Part shown: positions 1 to 8,264 of the stretch, in pieces
How the letters are laid out: every line of letters starts with the position of its first letter
How positions within the stretch are numbered: position 1 is the stretch's first letter
DNA from: an uncultured bacterium
GTDB lineage: Bacteria > Bacillota > Clostridia > Oscillospirales > Oscillospiraceae
Length of the DNA stretch: 64,000 nucleotides
Assembly (NCBI GenBank): GCA_949840775.1
Contig: CATKXO010000003.1
Location: 1 to 64,000 of the forward strand
Reading direction: 5' to 3'
Position numbers and translations under genes: made by a program
Notes under the pieces: generated by a model
Databases searched by the model: none
The model's input: the letters and a program-made list of their open reading frames with translations, nothing else
Told to the model about the DNA's origin: nothing

Positions 1-411
<411 letters not shown>

Positions 412-602
412 TGGTATCTATACGAGCCGTTTCCGGCCCGAATAAATCAATCTTATTGAAGCTTTCCTTAGCTTCAAAGAAATCTTTGACGTTGTCCAAC
501 AAGCTCTGTTTCAAAGCTTTTTGATACAACCAAATCCTTCTGGTGCTTCGTGTTTGTCTCGTTGTTTAATTTACAAGGTGCACGCCGCTCGCTCAGCGGC
601 GG
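412..602 (-). other. rRNA operon leader
   Basis: This AT-richer stretch lies between the proximal rRNA promoter and the 16S 5' end. On the reverse strand it carries a boxA-like TCTTTGAAGC (471-480), the kind of element bound by antitermination factors in rRNA leaders. I see no coding region in it. The leader assignment follows from position; boxA is a motif match only. Confidence 0.6.
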
Positions 603-607
603 GGATT

Positions 608-636
608 ATCTTACCACACCCGTTTCCCTTTGTCAA
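608..636 (-). promoter_or_regulatory. rRNA promoter, proximal
   Basis: The reverse strand carries a perfect TTGACA (631-636), a 17-base spacer, and TAAGAT (608-613). This is a strong sigma-A promoter directed at the 16S gene about 190 bases downstream. Confidence 0.85.
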
Positions 637-724
637 GCACTTTTTTCAGATTTTTTAAATCTTTTTTCGCGCCCGACTCCTGTCTCCCTGGGAGTGGTTG
701 CCGCTCTTGCCGAGCGACTTGCAT

Positions 725-753
725 AGATTATCACTTCAAATCCCTTTTGTCAA
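725..753 (-). promoter_or_regulatory. rRNA promoter, distal
   Basis: A second TTGACA (748-753), 17-base spacer and TAATCT (725-730) lie 117 bases upstream of the proximal promoter. The flanks of the two promoters are similar (CGCTTGACAAA in one, GCTTGACAAA in the other), so they look like a tandem duplication, as is usual for rRNA operons. The rest of the 640-815 gap is AT-rich and holds nothing else I can name. Confidence 0.85.
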
Positions 754-815
754 GCGGTTTTTTGAAATTTTTTAAAGTTTTTTTCAAGGAGTTTCCCACC
801 CGCAACATCTTTGGC

Positions 816-1925
816 TCAGTCAGTTTTCTTTCCACAAGATATGCCATTCTTTTCCTCTTTTCGAAAGAGCCTTTCCGCCGCCCACAGCAGTGCGGGGAGC
901 AGGAGGCCCAAAGCCAGGTTCATTGCAGGAACGAGCCGCCGGTTCCACTCCTCCGCAGCGCCCGCGGAAACAAGGGCCAGCGCCCCAACAGCCGCCAGCA
1001 CCACCGCCCCCCAGGGCACCCAGGGCAGTGTCTTTGGGGGAAGCAGCTCCGCCGCCATGGCCTGGAGGGCAAACACCAGCACCGCCCCCATAGTCAGGTC
1101 GGCAAAGGTCCACAGGGCAGCGACTACCCCCTCTACCCGCTGGAAGGCCCCCTCCACCCCCACACTCTTGGCCAGGGCAAAGAAGGGGTCGTCCCGCCGG
1201 GCGGCCAGCTCCGCCCCCAGGTAGCCCACGATAACCGCCTGCGCCGCCGCCAGCAGCAGGACGCCCCCCAGCCCCCAAAACAGCCAGTGCCAGTTCTTGT
1301 TCTCCCCCTGGTCCCGGACATCTCCCATGAGGAAGGGGAGAAACAGCCCCCAGCCCATCACCCCTGCGGCGGACAGCACCGCCCGGACCACCGGCCCGGC
1401 CTCGGGCCACCACAGGGGGAACAGCCGCTCCGGCTTGGCCTGAAACAGGGACAGCAGGAGCACCGCCCCGGCAGTGACCAGCAGGGCGGTGAGGAAAAGC
1501 TGTCCCGCCCGGGCGAAAGCGGTCAGCTTTCCCCGCCCGATCCACAGCACCACCGCCGCCGCGGCCAGCAGGAAAAAACAGAGCGAGCCGTCCCGCTCCC
1601 CGGAGGCCAGCAGCCGCCGGGCGCACAGGTGCAGGCGGAGGGTCAGGAGGAACAGCCCCCACACTATATATAATAGAAGGACCGCACCCCCCGGCCAACG
1701 GCCCAGCAGTCCGGTGACGCTTTTGGCCAAGCCGTCCCGCCCGGCCAAGGAGCCCAGCAGCCAACCCGCCGCCAGCACCAGGGGAGCGGTCAGAACAACC
1801 GCCAGCCAGGCCCCCCTGCCCGCGCTGGGGAGGAGCAGCGCAGGCAGCAGCTCCGCCGCCGGGGCCATCACTCCAGCCCACAGCAGGGTCATAAGCTGGG
1901 TGCGGGATATTTTGTCGTCGCGCAT
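816..1925 (-). CDS. gerAB: Spore germination permease, GerAB family
   Basis: The 369-residue protein is almost entirely hydrophobic with about ten membrane segments, the usual size and pattern of GerAB-type germinant receptor permeases (APC superfamily). The N-terminus with an ISRTQLMTLL stretch is typical of the family. In spores the AB subunit sits in the inner membrane and is thought to bind the germinant. It is the third gene of the set here, after gerAA and gerAC; the usual order is AA-AB-AC. A palindromic repeat fills the 124-base gap to gerAC, so it may be transcribed less tightly with the first two genes. Confidence 0.85.
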   Translation of the reverse strand: MRDDKISRTQLMTLLWAGVMAPAAELLPALLLPSAGRGAWLAVVLTAPLVLAAGWLLGSLAGRDGLAKSVTGLLGRWPGGAVLLLYIVWGLFLLTLRLHLCARRLLASGERDGSLCFFLLAAAAVVLWIGRGKLTAFARAGQLFLTALLVTAGAVLLLSLFQAKPERLFPLWWPEAGPVVRAVLSAAGVMGWGLFLPFLMGDVRDQGENKNWHWLFWGLGGVLLLAAAQAVIVGYLGAELAARRDDPFFALAKSVGVEGAFQRVEGVVAALWTFADLTMGAVLVFALQAMAAELLPPKTLPWVPWGAVVLAAVGALALVSAGAAEEWNRRLVPAMNLALGLLLPALLWAAERLFRKEEKNGISCGKKTD

Positions 1926-1953
1926 TTTGGCCTCCTTTTGCTGTCATGCACAT

Positions 1954-2054
1954 TGTAGGGCGTGACCACTGGGCACGCCGTTCCCTTTGCGCGGGTGAAG
2001 CGGCGCGCCGGGTCGTCGCGCCCTACAAGCGGCCGACCACAGGCCGCCCCTACA
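1954..2054. repeat. Modular palindromic repeat (TGTAGGGC...CCCCTACA)
   Basis: A composite of GC-rich palindromes begins TGTAGGGCGTG, contains a GGCGCGCCGGGTCGTCGCGCC hairpin-like segment and ends GGCCGCCCCTACA. Copies of the same family occur between many other genes of this window. Read on the reverse strand, its first bases TGTAGGGG provide the TAG stop codon of gerAC (2050-2052). Confidence 0.8.
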
Positions 2055-3129
2055 AAATCCTTACCTCAACCTGTATCTCCACCGGCACTCGGGAAAACCA
2101 CTCGGGCCAGTTGTCCCGAATTTTCTGCCACCTAGCCGGGTAGACCATAGCCGCCTTTGCCCCCAAGCCGGTGCAGTCGGCCTCCAGCTCACGCAGCCTG
2201 GCCAGCGCCGCCTCCAGGCGGAGCCGCTCCTGTCCCTCCAGGGCCGTCTCCAGCTCACGCAGTTCCTCCCGGTCCGGGCGCTGCCGGTACTCGGACAGGC
2301 GGCACTGGATGTTGCAGACCAGCTTCAGCGCGGAGGGCGCATCTCCGGAAAACTCCAACCCGCTTTTGGTACAGGAGGAGGTTACTCTGACGGATACCCT
2401 CTGCCCCGGCAGCTCCGCCTCCAGGATGTCCGCCGACGGCCCCCCGGCCAGCAGCTCCAGCCCTTTGGCAGCTTCTCCCTCCAGAAACCCTGCCAGGGCC
2501 TCTCCCTTTAAAATGCCGTAGCCCTGTTCCGTCAGGACGGCGGCCTCATCCCCGGCAGGGGAGAGGGCCGGGACATACGCCGAGCCCAGCTCCAGCAGGT
2601 CGGTGTACACCTCCCCGGCGGTGCGGGTGAGGTTGGCGATGCCCATCTTACTGTCATGCTGGAGGGTCTCCAGGCGGCTGTCCACTCCCTGGTCCCCGCC
2701 GGCGGAGAGGGCCTCCCTGGCAGTGCTCCCCCGGACCAGCCATAGCCGGGCCCCCAGGCCCAGCTCCGTGTCTCGGGCAAAAAAGTCCAGCACCGGACGG
2801 ACGCCCCGCTCTGCCAGCGCTTCGCCAACCAGAAGCTGGTCCACATAGCCGAAAAAGACGTAGCTGTCACTCTGCCCCTGCATGGACAGGCAGGCCGCGC
2901 TGAGGGACTCCCGGTCGGCAGACAGGGTGAGGGCCCCCTCTCCCTCGGCCTGGAGCCCCTTGGCCCTCGGCCCGGTGGAGCCGGTAACGGCCACCCCGGC
3001 GGGGGAGGGGTCCACCCCCATGGTGCGCAGAAGGGCCATATCCCCCATCTCCCGGGCGGCGGGGAGGCCGGAACACCCGGCAAGGAGCAGGCAGGCGGCC
3101 AGCAGAGAGGGGATAACACATTTTTTCAT
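2050..3129 (-). CDS. gerAC: Germinant receptor lipoprotein, Ger(x)C family
   Basis: The protein of 359 residues starts with a lipoprotein signal (MKKC, then a hydrophobic stretch and the lipobox LLAGC with the lipidated Cys at 19). The body matches GerAC-type proteins, with the early MALLRTMGVDPS segment typical of the family. It is anchored on the outer face of the spore inner membrane. Its ATG overlaps the gerAA stop (ATGA, 3126-3129), so the two are translationally coupled; an in-frame upstream extension lacks a signal peptide and was rejected. The stop codon lies inside a palindromic repeat. Confidence 0.88.
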   Translation of the reverse strand: MKKCVIPSLLAACLLLAGCSGLPAAREMGDMALLRTMGVDPSPAGVAVTGSTGPRAKGLQAEGEGALTLSADRESLSAACLSMQGQSDSYVFFGYVDQLLVGEALAERGVRPVLDFFARDTELGLGARLWLVRGSTAREALSAGGDQGVDSRLETLQHDSKMGIANLTRTAGEVYTDLLELGSAYVPALSPAGDEAAVLTEQGYGILKGEALAGFLEGEAAKGLELLAGGPSADILEAELPGQRVSVRVTSSCTKSGLEFSGDAPSALKLVCNIQCRLSEYRQRPDREELRELETALEGQERLRLEAALARLRELEADCTGLGAKAAMVYPARWQKIRDNWPEWFSRVPVEIQVEVRIL

Positions 3130-4634
3130 CGCTGGTTCCTCCTGTTCCGGGTTTGAATGGGGCCGTCCCGCCACTTCATCATGGGCAGGGGCAGGCGGAT
3201 CAGGCTGGGGTGACCTCTGGGCACCCTGGTCCCGGTGGTAAAGGGGGCCAGGTAGGGCACGCCGAAGGACTCCAGCTCCGCCAGGTGGTAAATAAGCCCG
3301 GCACAGCCCAGGGCCAGGCCGGTCAGTCCCCCCAGGCTTGCCAGGATGGCCAGCAGGAACCGCCACAGCCGCAGGGCGTTGCCAAAGTCCTGGGAGGGCA
3401 TGGTGTACCCCGCCACCCCGGCGATGGCCACGGCGATGAGGACGGCGGGGGAGACGATGTGGGCGTCCACCGCCGCGTTGCCCACCACCAGCCCCCCCAG
3501 GATGGACACGGTGGCCCCGATGGGGCCGGGGAGGCGGAGCCCGGCCTCCTGGATGACCTCGAAGGCCAGCAGCATGACGAGCACCTCAAAGATGGTGGAA
3601 AAAGGCACCTCCTGCTTGGCGGCCACGATGGACAGGGCCAGCTTGGGGGGGATAGCCTCCGGGTGAAAGGTGACCAGGGCGATATACAGCCCAGGCACCA
3701 GCAGGGTAATGAGGGCGCACAGCCAGCGGACGGCGCTGAGGGCAGAGGCCACCAGCCAGTGGTAGGCCCGATCCTGGCCCGTTTTGAAGAACTGGTCGAT
3801 GGTGCCGGGGAGGACCCACCCCAGGGGGATGCCGTCGGCCAGCAGGCCCACCCGGCCCTCCAGCAGGCCCTGGCAGAAGCGGTCGGGCCGCTGGGTGTAG
3901 GGCATCACGGGGAAGGGGGACCGGACCGCGTCTGCCAGGTACTCCTCCAGATTGCCCGCCGCCTCCACGCCGTCGATGTCAATGGCGTCCAGCCGCTCTT
4001 CCAGCAGGGCCACCGTATCCGGGTCGGCGATGCCGTCAATCCACAGCACATCCACCGGCGTCAGGGACTGCCGGCCCACGATGTGCTCCCTGATTTTCAG
4101 CTCCGGGGCCCGCATCCGCCGCCGGACCAGAGAGGTGTTGGTGCGCAGGCTCTCCACAAAGGAGTCCCTGGCCCCCTTCAGGGCGGGTTCGTTCTCCGGT
4201 TCGCCCACCGACCGCTTCTCCTCGGTGGCCACGGGGAAGACCAGGCAGTCGTCCCGGCCCTCCAAAAAGAGGGCACAGCTGCCATCGATGAGGGCGAAGA
4301 CCACCGGGTCCGTCTCCGTCTCCCGCTTGGCCCCGTGGGCGTAGAGGGCCCCCCGCTCCATCAGGTCGAACAGCTCGCTCTCAGGGGCGGAGGCCAGCAT
4401 GGGGTCCTGGGCCAGGGGCCGCAGCACGTAGTCGTTGAGCCGCTCCGACCGGGCCTGCCCGTCGATGTAGCACACCACGACCCTGCGGCCCTTGTCCCCG
4501 TGGAGGTAAACCTCCCGCCGGGAGAAGTCCGCACAGTCGGAGAACACCTCCTCCAGCCGGGCCAAGGACAGCGGGCCGGGGATTCTCGGCTCCCGCCTGG
4601 GGTGGGGCGCGTTGGCCTCACGCCGTTCGGACAT
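3126..4634 (-). CDS. gerAA: Germinant receptor subunit A, GerAA family
   Basis: A protein of 502 residues, the usual length for GerAA/SpoVAF-type receptor subunits. The N-terminal half is soluble and the C-terminal half (from about 290) has four to five membrane segments, with the conserved PFSTIFEVLVMLLAFEVIQE and RLPGPIGATVSILGG blocks of the family. It is the first gene of the germinant receptor set and would be made in the forespore. The ribosome site AAAGGAGGGG lies in the right arm of a hairpin just upstream. No forespore sigma-factor promoter could be identified with confidence. Confidence 0.93.
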   Translation of the reverse strand: MSERREANAPHPRREPRIPGPLSLARLEEVFSDCADFSRREVYLHGDKGRRVVVCYIDGQARSERLNDYVLRPLAQDPMLASAPESELFDLMERGALYAHGAKRETETDPVVFALIDGSCALFLEGRDDCLVFPVATEEKRSVGEPENEPALKGARDSFVESLRTNTSLVRRRMRAPELKIREHIVGRQSLTPVDVLWIDGIADPDTVALLEERLDAIDIDGVEAAGNLEEYLADAVRSPFPVMPYTQRPDRFCQGLLEGRVGLLADGIPLGWVLPGTIDQFFKTGQDRAYHWLVASALSAVRWLCALITLLVPGLYIALVTFHPEAIPPKLALSIVAAKQEVPFSTIFEVLVMLLAFEVIQEAGLRLPGPIGATVSILGGLVVGNAAVDAHIVSPAVLIAVAIAGVAGYTMPSQDFGNALRLWRFLLAILASLGGLTGLALGCAGLIYHLAELESFGVPYLAPFTTGTRVPRGHPSLIRLPLPMMKWRDGPIQTRNRRNQR

Positions 4635-4640
4635 AAAAAA

Positions 4641-4677
4641 TCCCCTCCTTTCGGCTTAGTGTGCCTCAGGGAGGGGA
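4641..4677 (-). terminator. Hairpin with T-run overlapping the gerAA ribosome site
   Basis: The reverse strand reads CCCCTCC, a 21-base loop, GGAGGGG, then ATTTTTT directly before the gerAA ATG. It could terminate transcription from the upstream transporter gene. The right arm is also the Shine-Dalgarno sequence of gerAA, so folding would hide it. Which function applies cannot be told from sequence. Confidence 0.45.
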
Positions 4678-4687
4678 ATTTATTCCG

Positions 4688-5224
4688 CTATTTTTGTATC
4701 CGCTCCAGCCGCCTCAGAAGCGCCTGGGCGGCAATTCCGGTAAACAGCCCGGCAATGACGGCGGCGATCACCAGGTGGGGGAGGTAGGCCATCACTGCCC
4801 AGGAGCGCAGGACTGCGGCGGCGGCCAGCAGCTGGCCCAGGTTGTGGAACACGGCGGCCACCGGGCTGGCCAGCCAGACCTGCTCCCTGGTAAGGAGCTT
4901 TCGCAGCAAAATCAGGGCGCACCAGCTCAAAAATCCCCCGGCAGCGCTGTAGATCAGGGTCATCATCTGTCCGGAGAACACCGCCCCCAGGAACACCCGC
5001 CCGGACAGCACCAGCAGGGCGTCCCCCGGTCCCATGGAAAACATGACGTAGACAGTGACGATGTTGGCCAGCCCCAGCTTAACACCTGGGACGGTGGTCA
5101 GCGTGGGAATCTGGGCCTCCACCATAAAAATCGTCAGGGCAATGGCGGTAAGCAGGGCCAGACGTGTAACCCGCCCCGCCCCTTTAACCGGCTGCTCCAT
5201 CCAGGGTGCCTCCTCCGTTGACAA
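4688..5224 (-). CDS. Gx transporter family membrane protein
   Basis: The 178-residue protein has about five membrane segments and the VPGVKLGLANIVTVY block that marks the Gx transporter / HepST family (often annotated heptaprenyl diphosphate synthase component I). Members resemble small ECF-type substrate-binding subunits. It overlaps the end of the NusG-II gene upstream by 41 bases and follows apbE; this apbE, NusG-II, Gx trio is a common clostridial arrangement, which suggests a shared role in flavin or quinone metabolism. That role is inference; the substrate is unknown. Confidence 0.8.
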   Translation of the reverse strand: MSTEEAPWMEQPVKGAGRVTRLALLTAIALTIFMVEAQIPTLTTVPGVKLGLANIVTVYVMFSMGPGDALLVLSGRVFLGAVFSGQMMTLIYSAAGGFLSWCALILLRKLLTREQVWLASPVAAVFHNLGQLLAAAAVLRSWAVMAYLPHLVIAAVIAGLFTGIAAQALLRRLERIQK

Positions 5225-5552
5225 TTTCGATCATCAGCTTGTGGGGCAGGCAGACGATAGGGGCCGTTCCCCCGGAAATCCAGCCCTGGTTGACGCAGAC
5301 CTGATCGGGGCAGTCGGCCGCCGAGATGCAGATGCGCCCTTTTTCCACGGTGACGGTGTTGCTCCCGCTTTCATCCTCCAGAACGAAGGACCGGGGCGCG
5401 TCCACCTGATCCAGGTTGATCTCCTCCAGCAGGACGCCATCCCTGGAAATCCGGGCGGTGGGGGAGGGGGTGCCCCCGTCCCGGAACAGAAGCCAGGCCG
5501 CCGAGGCGGCCACCGCCCCAAGGAGCAGAAGCAGAATCACCTTCACCTTCAT
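5184..5552 (-). CDS. NusG domain II-containing protein
   Basis: The 122-residue protein has an N-terminal signal-anchor (MKVKVILLLLLGAVAASAAW) and a single beta-rich NusG_II-type domain with the CISAADCPDQVCVNQGWI segment typical of these small exported proteins. It is not the transcription factor NusG. It overlaps apbE upstream by four bases (5549-5552) and the Gx transporter downstream, so the three genes form one operon. The molecular role is not known. Confidence 0.85.
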   Translation of the reverse strand: MKVKVILLLLLGAVAASAAWLLFRDGGTPSPTARISRDGVLLEEINLDQVDAPRSFVLEDESGSNTVTVEKGRICISAADCPDQVCVNQGWISGGTAPIVCLPHKLMIEIVNGGGTLDGAAG

Positions 5553-6601
5553 TCCAGCACAGTCACCTCCCGGTCCTCATAGCCCTCCGCCAGGGAGAAG
5601 CGGCCCTCCAGCCCAGCGGTGCGGTAGATTTTCCCGTCCTCCGTCACAAAAATGGCCTCAAACTCCAGCTCGGAGTGGTCCCGCCAGAAGGCGGTCCCCT
5701 CCTCCAGTCCCATGACAAACAGGGCGGTGGACAGCCCGTCGCAGGTGAGGGCGGAGGGGGCCACCACCGTCACCGAACTGAGCCCGCTCCGGGCCGGGGC
5801 GGCAGTGTCCGGGTCCAGGACGTGCCAGTAGGTGACACCGTCCTGTTCAAAATACCGCTGGTAGCCCCCGGAGGTGCCCATGGCCATGTCCTCCAGCTCC
5901 ACCACGGCGAAGCAGCTCCCCGGCTGGGCCGGGTCCACCACGCCGATGCGCCAGGGATTCCCGCCGGGCTTGGTCCCCACGGCCACGATGGTGCTCTGGC
6001 CCAGGTCCAGCAGGGCGGAGGAGATGCCGTTGGCCCGGACGGTCGCCCCCAGCACATCCCCGGCGTAGCCCTTGGCCACCCCACCCAGGTCGATCTCCAT
6101 CCCCTCCGGAAGGGTGACCCTGTCCTCCTCCAGCTTAACGGCAGCGTAGTCGATTCTTTGGGCCAATTCCTCCAGCTCGGCGGCGGAAGGCACCCGGTGT
6201 TCCTCCCCGGTAAAGCCCCAGGCCTTCACCGCCGGGTAAGCAGTCACGTCCAGCGCGCCCTCTGTGACCCGACACAGCTCCAGCGCCTGAGACAGCAGCT
6301 GGGCCGTGGACGGCTCCACCTTTACCCCCCGGCCCTCCGCGCAGTTGATTTGGGCGATATCGCTGTACTCATTGGTCACGGACAGCAGGCTGTCCAGCCA
6401 GCCCAGCCGCCCCAGCATCCAGTCCCGGGCCTCCTTGGTCTTTTCCCGGTCCCATCCGCCGTAAAGGGTAAAGCTCATCACCGTACCCATGGCAAAGGTG
6501 GTCCCCTCCACCGGTCTGGAGTCCCCCAGGCAGCCCGGCAAGAGGGCGCATAGCAACAGGGCACAGAGGAGCTGTGGGACCCGCCCCCCTGGGCGGGTCA
6601 T
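5549..6601 (-). CDS. apbE: FAD:protein FMN transferase, ApbE lipoprotein
   Basis: The protein (350 residues from the chosen start) matches ApbE, which attaches FMN to Thr/Ser of target flavoproteins such as Rnf and Nqr subunits outside the membrane. Visible marks are the lipobox LLPGC (Cys 24), GTVMSFTLYG, the DLGGVAKGYAGD motif and TSGGYQRY. The start at 6601 is inside a palindromic repeat: the repeat encodes MTRPGGRVP, which acts as the positively charged n-region, followed at once by the hydrophobic LLCALLLCALLPGC. The frame is open 20 codons further, but those codons come from the other arm of the repeat. This start is inferred from the signal peptide layout. Confidence 0.9.
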   Translation of the reverse strand: MTRPGGRVPQLLCALLLCALLPGCLGDSRPVEGTTFAMGTVMSFTLYGGWDREKTKEARDWMLGRLGWLDSLLSVTNEYSDIAQINCAEGRGVKVEPSTAQLLSQALELCRVTEGALDVTAYPAVKAWGFTGEEHRVPSAAELEELAQRIDYAAVKLEEDRVTLPEGMEIDLGGVAKGYAGDVLGATVRANGISSALLDLGQSTIVAVGTKPGGNPWRIGVVDPAQPGSCFAVVELEDMAMGTSGGYQRYFEQDGVTYWHVLDPDTAAPARSGLSSVTVVAPSALTCDGLSTALFVMGLEEGTAFWRDHSELEFEAIFVTEDGKIYRTAGLEGRFSLAEGYEDREVTVLE

Positions 6602-6641
6602 CCTGCCAGTCCTATGCCCCGCCGAAGGCGGCGGGGCCCAC
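6574..6641. repeat. Modular palindromic repeat (GTGGGACCC type)
   Basis: Two hairpins, GTGGGACCCGCCCCCCTGGG / CGGGTCA and GCCCCGCCGAAGGCGGCGGGG, are joined by a short spacer, and the outer ends read GTGGGACCC and GGGCCCAC. The left arm codes for the start of ApbE on the reverse strand. The same two-hairpin layout recurs at 11504, 26621, 27578 and 30971. Confidence 0.8.
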
Positions 6642-6660
6642 ACGAGCATCTTCCGCCCCA

Positions 6661-6903
6661 TTACAAAATCTCCCGGTACATGGCGGCGGCGTCCGCCTTG
6701 CCCACGTTGTCGGCCACCACCAGCACCTCCACCTTCACGGTGTTCTGCCCGAATTTCAGCTCCACCTTGTCGCCCACCTTCACGTCGTAGCTGGCCCGGA
6801 CGGGCCGGCCGTTGACGGACACCCGGTCGTTGTCACATGCCTCGTTGGCCACGGTGCGGCGCTTGATCAGCCGGGAAACCTTGAGCCATTTATCCAGTCG
6901 CAT
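6661..6903 (-). CDS. rqcP: RNA-binding S4 domain protein, RqcP (YabO) family
   Basis: The 80-residue protein is a single S4 domain (MRLDKWLKVSRLIKRRTVAN, then VSVNGRPVRASYDVKVGD). It matches RqcP/YabO, which works with RqcH in ribosome-associated quality control, helping alanine tailing of stalled peptides on the 50S subunit. The neighbours HU, MazG and a MurJ/SpoVB-type flippase reproduce the Bacillus yabM-yabN-yabO order, which supports the orthology. It is more similar to RqcP than to the other S4 gene at 52.6 kb, which is the YaaA type. Confidence 0.9.
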   Translation of the reverse strand: MRLDKWLKVSRLIKRRTVANEACDNDRVSVNGRPVRASYDVKVGDKVELKFGQNTVKVEVLVVADNVGKADAAAMYREIL

Positions 6904-6968
6904 GGTATTCCTCCCATAACGGGGAGGAGCGCTGCCCTGCAGCGCCCCTTCCAGATCAATTCATTCAA

Positions 6969-7244
6969 TTAGCGGGCCACCGCGTCCTTCAGAGCCTTGC
7001 CGGCCTTGAACACCGGAGCCTTGGATGCGGGAATGGGAATGGGCTCCTTGGTCTGGGGGTTGCGGCCGGTCCGCTCGGCGCGGGTCTTGACCTCGAAAGA
7101 GCCAAAGCCCACCAGCTGGACCTTCTCGCCCTTGCGCAGGGCCTCGGAAATGACATCGATGGTGGCGGTAACTGCCGCCTCGGCGTCCTTCTTGGACATC
7201 TCGGCCTTCTCGGCCACTGACGCAATCAGTTCGGTCTTGTTCAT
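6969..7244 (-). CDS. hup: DNA-binding protein HU
   Basis: A protein of 91 residues with the full HU fold: [14 protein letters not shown] at the N-terminus, [20 protein letters not shown] in the DNA-wrapping arm, and [15 protein letters not shown] at the end. HU is a dimeric nucleoid protein that bends DNA. It stands between mazG and rqcP, with 155 bases upstream that hold its likely promoter and a long inverted repeat. The ribosome site GGAGGAG precedes the ATG by six bases. Confidence 0.97.
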   Translation of the reverse strand: MNKTELIASVAEKAEMSKKDAEAAVTATIDVISEALRKGEKVQLVGFGSFEVKTRAERTGRNPQTKEPIPIPASKAPVFKAGKALKDAVAR

Positions 7245-7316
7245 AGATTCTCCTCCTGTGCATAGTTTGACAGCCCGCAGGCTGTCTTCATATATACTTA
7301 AAACCCTCTTGGTCCA

Positions 7317-7383
7317 TATTCACAGCCGTGAACCACCGGCCCGGACGCAGTTTCTCCGGCGCGTAATTTCCTGGCTGTGAATA
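7317..7383. repeat. Inverted repeat upstream of hup
   Basis: TATTCACAGCC (7317-7327) and its exact complement GGCTGTGAATA (7373-7383) enclose 45 bases in the hup-mazG gap. On the reverse strand it lies after mazG and before hup, so it may end mazG transcription, or bind a regulator of hup. No T-run follows it closely. Confidence 0.5.
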
Positions 7384-7399
7384 CAGGCCCTTCCGGGCG

Positions 7400-8185
7400 T
7401 TAAGTCTCTTCCTCCTTGGCTCTCCGCCAAAGCGCCTCCAGAGCCGGAACGTCCATCCGGTCCAGCGGCTCCTCCGCCAGCCGCTCCACCGTCCGGAAGC
7501 GGCGGATGAACTTCTCGCAGGCCCTCTGCAAAGCCTGTTCCCCGTCCACACCGGCAAACCGGCCCGCCTTGACGGCGGCGAAGAGCAGGTCGCCCAGCTC
7601 CTCCTCCACATTGGAGTCCTCCCGGACGGCGGCTTTCAGCTCCTCCAGCTCCTCAGACAGCTTGTCCAGGGCGGGGGAGACATCCTTCCAGTCGAAGCCC
7701 GCCTTGGCCGCCTTGCCCTGGAGCTTGGCCGCCCTTGTCAGGGCGGGCAGGGCCCGAGCCACGCTGTCCAGGGCGTCAGCCGTGGTCTTCTGGCCCTTTT
7801 CCGCCCGCTTCTGGGCGTCCCAGGCGGCCAGGGCTTCCGACCCGTCCCTGGCATCCGCCGTTCCGAAGACGTGGGGGTGGCGGTAGACCAGCTTCTTGCA
7901 GATGCCGTCTGCCACGTCGTCAAAGGTGAACTGTCCCGCCTCCTGGGCGATCCGGGCGTGAAACACCACCTGGAGCAGTACGTCCCCCAGCTCCTCCTTC
8001 AGGTTGTCCATGTCCATATGGTCGATGGCGTCGGCGGCCTCATAGGCCTCCTCCAGCATATTGGCCCGGATGGACTGGTGGGTCTGGGCCCGGTCCCAGG
8101 GACAGCCTCCCGGCGCCCGGAGCAGCTCCATAATCCGCAGCAGATCATTTATCGTACAATTTTCTTTCATCTGAAAATTTACCAC
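7400..8185 (-). CDS. mazG: Nucleoside triphosphate pyrophosphohydrolase, MazG
   Basis: The 261-residue protein holds two MazG domains. The first has the LLRAPGGCPWDRAQTHQSIR and EEAYEAADAI / EELGDVLLQVVFHA metal-binding helices; the second has EELGDLLFAAVKAGR. It hydrolyses NTPs to NMP and PPi, which clears non-canonical nucleotides and limits (p)ppGpp. The GTG start at 8185 is preferred because AAGGAAG lies seven bases before it; the ATG five codons later has no good ribosome site. It lacks the extra N-terminal methylase-like domain seen in Bacillus YabN. Confidence 0.92.
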   Translation of the reverse strand: MVNFQMKENCTINDLLRIMELLRAPGGCPWDRAQTHQSIRANMLEEAYEAADAIDHMDMDNLKEELGDVLLQVVFHARIAQEAGQFTFDDVADGICKKLVYRHPHVFGTADARDGSEALAAWDAQKRAEKGQKTTADALDSVARALPALTRAAKLQGKAAKAGFDWKDVSPALDKLSEELEELKAAVREDSNVEEELGDLLFAAVKAGRFAGVDGEQALQRACEKFIRRFRTVERLAEEPLDRMDVPALEALWRRAKEEET

Positions 8186-8264
8186 AGTTTTGCTTCCTTA
8201 TCAAGTCTTTTTTATCTATTTTTTCAGCGATCCGGAAAATATTCAGGAAATATCCTGCAAATCC

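Noticed and set aside
630-1673. Forward open frame of 347 codons over the rRNA promoters and gerAB
   Set aside because: It runs through two clear rRNA promoters and lies antisense to gerAB; the protein is low-complexity Pro/Gln/His sequence without a family.
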